From positions 1 through 23,815 of the IMG/VR virus record IMGVR_UViG_3300021963_000649: DNA of 23,815 nucleotides; one strand, given 5' to 3'. Positions 20,627 to 23,815 of this stretch are shown here, piece by piece. Every line of letters starts with the position of its first letter. Positions within the stretch are counted from its first letter, which is position 1. A program made the position numbers and the translations under genes. The DNA comes from a virus. Below the pieces are notes generated by a model, which was not told where the DNA came from, ran no database searches, and saw only the letters and a list, made by a program, of their open reading frames with translations.

Positions 20627-22095
20627 TCTTCCTCATGAACGTAACCCATATTAGCATACTTGATATGCTCTTGTTCAGTACGTGCTATGTATTTGTCGCC
20701 TGTACTAGGATCAATCATGTAATGTGGTTCAAAAGGTTTCTTCTCTGGTATTTCTGCTGGATTGAATATTTCAGGAATGATCATATCACCTTCTTCACCT
20801 AAGAGTTCGATCAACTCATGATCGATGATGTTTAGGACTCTAGGATCAGTAGCAGCCTGTTTGGCTTTGACCAATGTTTCCACAGCATTCTGTGTGTCTC
20901 TGATGGCAAATGAGTCTGGATATTCAATTTTACCATCCCATGAATAACCCTGGTAGTAGCAGAACCATTGCCAAATTTGTTCTTCTGTTAATTCTAGACT
21001 GTCTGCTTTTTCTGATAGTCTAGCATTTAATAATTGGAACTCCTGTTCCTGTGCCACACCACTCATGCGGCGTGCTTCTGTGGCACGTATTGAGCCAGTG
21101 TTGGCCATCTTGTCAATGATTTCACTGTAGTGGTTAATGCTGGTAAAGATCGAATTGATGTCTGTGCTTACTGACAACATGTATGGCTTAAGGCCTGGAT
21201 CCATGTTATCTTCCATTTGGATTATAGCACCTGCTCCTGCGGCTGCTTCTGTACCAGCAGTTTTAACCAATGCTGGATGACCATTGATACGCACTGACTG
21301 TTCTACTTCTGAAGTCATGTTATAGATAAACTTCTGAGCATCTGCTATGTCACTGATATCACCAACACCAATACCTCTCACAGGTGATTTTTGATTGTAG
21401 GCACAGATCGCAGGTATTTCACCTAGTTGATTAGGTTCAATGGTGTGTTCAAGCACTGTGCGACTTTTATGATCAACTACCCAGGTATGGATTTCTGTTT
21501 CAGTCCATTCTTTGATAGTAGATATCGAGTCATTGGCATCTTCGATATATTTGATATAGGTTAGATTATAACGACCATTTGGCAGTCTATTCCAACGCCA
21601 GTCGGTGACCACTAAAGGTGTTATTAGGTTAACATAAGGACGCACACCCTGTTGTAGTTCATCGCCTTTGGTAATCGCACCAACGTTAGGTTTAACAATT
21701 AGAATCCAAACATGACCAAATACCGAGGACCAGATCGATACTTCTTTCATGAATGAATTAAATGAACGGCCGTCCATGTCAGAGTCTTCAAGGAAATCTT
21801 TTAAGGCTGGATCATATTCCAATGAACCAAAATCTCTGTCAGGTTCTTCACGGAACAAGAAACTCACATAGGTACTGATCACTGATTTACAGTGATTTTC
21901 TAAAGGAGTGCTCAATACCCTGGCAGCATATTCTCCACCAGTTTCGTTGACGTATTTGGTCAGGTGTTGTCCACGCTGCCATTCTTCTCCGCCCATATAG
22001 GCTTCTAACAGATACTGCCAACGGTCTCTGTTTCTAATATGGAGTTGATTACTTGAAGTAATCTGTAGGTACTGTTCTAATAATGTTTGATTCAT
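20623..22095 (-). CDS. Portal protein
   Basis: A 490-residue protein directly after the terminase, the usual place for the dodecameric portal that forms the DNA entry vertex. An N-terminal stretch with WQYLLEAYMGG and ENHCKSVISTYVSFLFREEP, and a later NHYSEIIDKMANTGSIRATEARRMSG segment given here only in part, fit the clip, stem and crown order of SPP1/HK97-type portals. The start at 22095 was chosen because AAGGAC lies seven bases upstream, and a second AAGGAC copy precedes it. A start 13 codons earlier would overlap the terminase and adds an Arg/Thr-rich tail. The stop overlaps the next start as ATGA. Family assignment rests on size, position and these segments. Confidence 0.92.
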   Translation of the reverse strand: MNQTLLEQYLQITSSNQLHIRNRDRWQYLLEAYMGGEEWQRGQHLTKYVNETGGEYAARVLSTPLENHCKSVISTYVSFLFREEPDRDFGSLEYDPALKDFLEDSDMDGRSFNSFMKEVSIWSSVFGHVWILIVKPNVGAITKGDELQQGVRPYVNLITPLVVTDWRWNRLPNGRYNLTYIKYIEDANDSISTIKEWTETEIHTWVVDHKSRTVLEHTIEPNQLGEIPAICAYNQKSPVRGIGVGDISDIADAQKFIYNMTSEVEQSVRINGHPALVKTAGTEAAAGAGAIIQMEDNMDPGLKPYMLSVSTDINSIFTSINHYSEIIDKMANTGSIRATEARRMSGVAQEQEFQLLNARLSEKADSLELTEEQIWQWFCYYQGYSWDGKIEYPDSFAIRDTQNAVETLVKAKQAATDPRVLNIIDHELIELLGEEGDMIIPEIFNPAEIPEKKPFEPHYMIDPSTGDKYIARTEQEHIKYANMGYVHEEE

Positions 22096-22109
22096 GGTCC
22101 TTGTCCTTG

Positions 22110-23345
22110 TTATGCTGCGATTTTGTGCGTCCAACGTTTAGGTTGTGGTGTGTCTTCACGATCACGTTTTATTGGGAACATATAATCCACCATATAACCT
22201 AATGCGTCATTCATATGATCATAACCAGAGTCTTTGTCTGGTTGACTAGATCCCTCTTTGTAAATCTGTCTTTCTAGGCATTCTATCACTGACTTACAAT
22301 GAGGTTCTACAAAAAGATATCTTGTACCACTGCTGGCACAGAGTCTTGAGTTTACTGCGTTGATACGATCTCTCACGGGCGTATGCTGATGTGGTGCTTT
22401 GACTACAAATCCTGCGTTTTGGAGGATGGTGATGTCAGTAGTGCCGCCAGCCGAGGTTTTTCTTTGTTTGCCCGCTGGATCTGGATAGACCCAGATTTTA
22501 CTACTTGGATATCGGCTCTTAATTTCTTCCACAATTTCGGCGGTGTTAGAAGAAAACAAGCGGATTTCATCAATGACATGTAATGTATCCCCATAACGGA
22601 TTGCTATCACTGCTGACATAGGATCAACGTTAAAGTCAATGCCTATGTACAGCACAGAACGATCTTGAATTTCACACTTACGAACATTATGTATGCGTTC
22701 AAATGAATAGTAAACACGGCCTGTGAATGTTTCAAATGTGGCCATGTATTCTTGACGGAATGTGCGTTCGTCTAGATCTCGACGTGCCTGTTCAATTTCT
22801 TCTTGGGGCACATTACCACCATCGATTGTGGTATATTGATAGGCCTTCCAATTTTTACTGTCTTCTTCTGGCATGGTCCATAATTCATAGGCCCAGTTCA
22901 TGCCTTTGGGTGTGCCAATAAACAAGGCCTTGCCCTGTTTGTCAGACAATGTTGGACGCAGTGTTTCATACCATGCTCCTGGATCTATATCAGCAAACTC
23001 ATCTAGTACAATAAAGTCAAGACCGACTCCACGCAGACTATCGTGATTATCAGCACCTTTAAGACTTATAGTACTTCCATTTTTGAGATTGATGGTAAGT
23101 TCAGTTTCATTGATTTTTTCTGCCCAACGCAGATCCTGTAGTCGATGTTTGAGTTTCTTCCAAACGATGTTCTTTGATTGTCTATATGTGGGTGCCACGT
23201 ACCAAACATCTTTGCCTGGTTGTCTAGCATGCCAGCACAGTTCTCTGATGGCCAAGTGTGTTTTGCCAAAGCGACGTCCTGCTATGACCACACGGAATCT
23301 TGTAGCATCATCAGATATCTTTTGCTGTGCCTGGCTTAGGGGCAT
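22110..23345 (-). CDS. terL: Terminase large subunit (packaging ATPase and nuclease)
   Basis: This 411-residue protein is the motor that pumps phage DNA into the prohead and cuts the concatemer. The N-terminal ATPase shows Walker A GRRFGKT at residues 23-29, Walker B IVLDE ending at 116 with the catalytic Glu, and the coupling motif FIGTP near 142-146. The C-terminal RNase H-like nuclease shows Asp in YIGIDFN (D237), Asp in YPDPAG (D289) and DHMNDALGY (D376, D380). The start at 23345 makes a TAATG overlap with the upstream stop and has GGAG seven bases before it. The 27 residues that could be added upstream are Cys/Trp-rich and unlike a terminase. The portal follows 14 bases later. Confidence 0.97.
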   Translation of the reverse strand: MPLSQAQQKISDDATRFRVVIAGRRFGKTHLAIRELCWHARQPGKDVWYVAPTYRQSKNIVWKKLKHRLQDLRWAEKINETELTINLKNGSTISLKGADNHDSLRGVGLDFIVLDEFADIDPGAWYETLRPTLSDKQGKALFIGTPKGMNWAYELWTMPEEDSKNWKAYQYTTIDGGNVPQEEIEQARRDLDERTFRQEYMATFETFTGRVYYSFERIHNVRKCEIQDRSVLYIGIDFNVDPMSAVIAIRYGDTLHVIDEIRLFSSNTAEIVEEIKSRYPSSKIWVYPDPAGKQRKTSAGGTTDITILQNAGFVVKAPHQHTPVRDRINAVNSRLCASSGTRYLFVEPHCKSVIECLERQIYKEGSSQPDKDSGYDHMNDALGYMVDYMFPIKRDREDTPQPKRWTHKIAA

Positions 23346-23590
23346 TAAAATACTCCAAACATTTTGGCAATGCTGGCAGCAACCGCTGTCAATACACCAC
23401 CAACTACTAGTGTGAATATCCACCACAGGCGGCTATCCATCTTGTCTAACTTGTTGTCCTGTTTATCCACTGTGTGTTCGATGCGTTCAACATTGGCCTT
23501 TATGTGATCAATGTCCATCTTGATATGCTCCAGATGATTGTTCTTGATAATTTCAACTTCATCCCAGAGATCTTGTAAACTCTTGCTCAT
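23345..23590 (-). CDS. XhlA-like coiled-coil membrane protein
   Basis: An 81-residue protein. Residues 5 to 55 form a charged heptad-like helix, followed by one hydrophobic membrane segment at about 55-77 that begins at LWWIF. This layout, coiled coil then C-terminal TM, is that of the XhlA family (haemolysin or holin-associated proteins) and of some phage spanin or superinfection proteins. I chose ATG 23590 because it overlaps the preceding stop as ATGA and has GGAG upstream. A Met four codons earlier is possible but lies deeper in the preceding gene. The gene ends in a TAATG overlap with the terminase. It could take part in lysis or be a membrane anchor at packaging; the sequence does not decide. 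Confidence 0.75.
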   Translation of the reverse strand: MSKSLQDLWDEVEIIKNNHLEHIKMDIDHIKANVERIEHTVDKQDNKLDKMDSRLWWIFTLVVGGVLTAVAASIAKMFGVF

Positions 23591-23814
23591 TCGTCGCTCC
23601 ATGGTAAGGGTTCATTTTCTTCACGATTCAATGGATTGTCGCTTTGGCCCAACATGTTCTTGCCTAACCAGATCAACATCACTGCGTTGCCACTTAATGC
23701 CAATCTAATCTGTGCGTTTCTAATCCTTTGTTTTACATCAGCACGACCTTTGTTGATATATTCCATGAAGTTATACTTTAGAGTTTCACGGTTTATGCCA
23801 AACCAATCGGCCAT
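23587..23814 (-). CDS. HTH-like DNA-packaging protein, probable terminase small subunit, 5' end cut by window
   Basis: The visible 75 residues begin with an ADWFGINRETL segment that looks like the recognition part of a helix-turn-helix. An ALSGNAVMLIWLGKNMLGQSD segment and an acidic tail follow. I recognise this pattern from small phage proteins next to terminase, where the small subunit binds phage DNA and recruits the large subunit. The first Met sits one base from the window edge and falls inside the HTH, so the true start is probably outside and the gene is partial. Its stop overlaps the next start as ATGA, and the terminase large subunit lies one gene further on. Function is inferred from position and the HTH-like segment; another DNA-binding regulator is possible. 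Confidence 0.7.
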   Translation of the reverse strand: MADWFGINRETLKYNFMEYINKGRADVKQRIRNAQIRLALSGNAVMLIWLGKNMLGQSDNPLNREENEPLPWSDE

Positions 23815-23815
23815 T

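Noticed and set aside
23346-23426. 27-residue N-terminal extension of terminase
   Set aside because: Overlaps the membrane-protein gene and is Cys/Trp-rich; the TAATG start with GGAG is better.
1-23815. CRISPR array, insertion sequence, attachment site or diversity-generating retroelement
   Set aside because: I saw no regularly spaced repeats, transposase, integrase or reverse transcriptase, and no paired template/variable repeats near the fibre genes.

Overview
The window is part of a tailed double-stranded DNA bacteriophage genome with siphovirus-type morphogenesis genes. It carries a Walker-type terminase, portal, scaffold, coat, tail-tube proteins, a slippage-type tail assembly chaperone, a 791-residue tape measure and a 1195-residue lambda J-like tip protein. 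Every supported gene lies on the minus strand, so the genetic order runs from the right edge to the left edge. There is no integrase, repressor, replication gene or tRNA in view. The host cannot be read from the sequence. Base composition (moderately AT-rich by eye) and the gene types resemble uncultured aquatic phages, but that is an impression, not a measurement.

Packaging and head (23814 to about 18227): a small HTH-like packaging protein cut by the window edge, an XhlA-like coiled-coil membrane protein, terminase large subunit, portal, an endonuclease VII-fold protein, a small conserved protein with a doubtful start, a 41-residue basic protein, scaffold and major capsid protein. A roughly 200-base spacer (18025-18226) follows the capsid gene. 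It holds a perfect hairpin, a strong terminator, late-promoter-like motifs and two tandem AAGGA-loop hairpins.

Tail (18024 to 5986): head-tail connector, tail terminator candidate, a small protein, two tandem paralogous tail-tube proteins, an HK97 gp10-like protein, a gpG/gpGT-type chaperone with a canonical A AAA AAC slip site, tape measure, two distal tail proteins, a GNAT-like protein, the J-like tip protein and three small tail-tip or fibre proteins. A terminator lies at 5925-5964.

Accessory region (5800 to about 2609): a Cys-rich putative zinc protein, a 766-base stretch with no convincing gene but several inverted repeats, an AT-rich unknown gene, a 56-residue gene, a sigma70-like promoter driving an apparently leaderless 62-residue gene coupled to a small lipoprotein, then three small genes. 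The left end (2574 to 1) is a fibre or adhesin module: a Thr/Gly-rich fibre-like protein, a predicted beta-propeller, a Gp80-like structural protein, a terminator, and the start of another fibre protein.

The most interesting regulatory signal is a set of eight minus-strand (T/C/G)TAAATA motifs, all outside supported genes. They resemble T4-type late promoters, which would be unusual in a phage with siphovirus-type genes. Near two of them are hairpins that present the Shine-Dalgarno core AAGGA in the loop, like CsrA/RsmA targets or T4-type translational control elements. These are inferences from sequence only.
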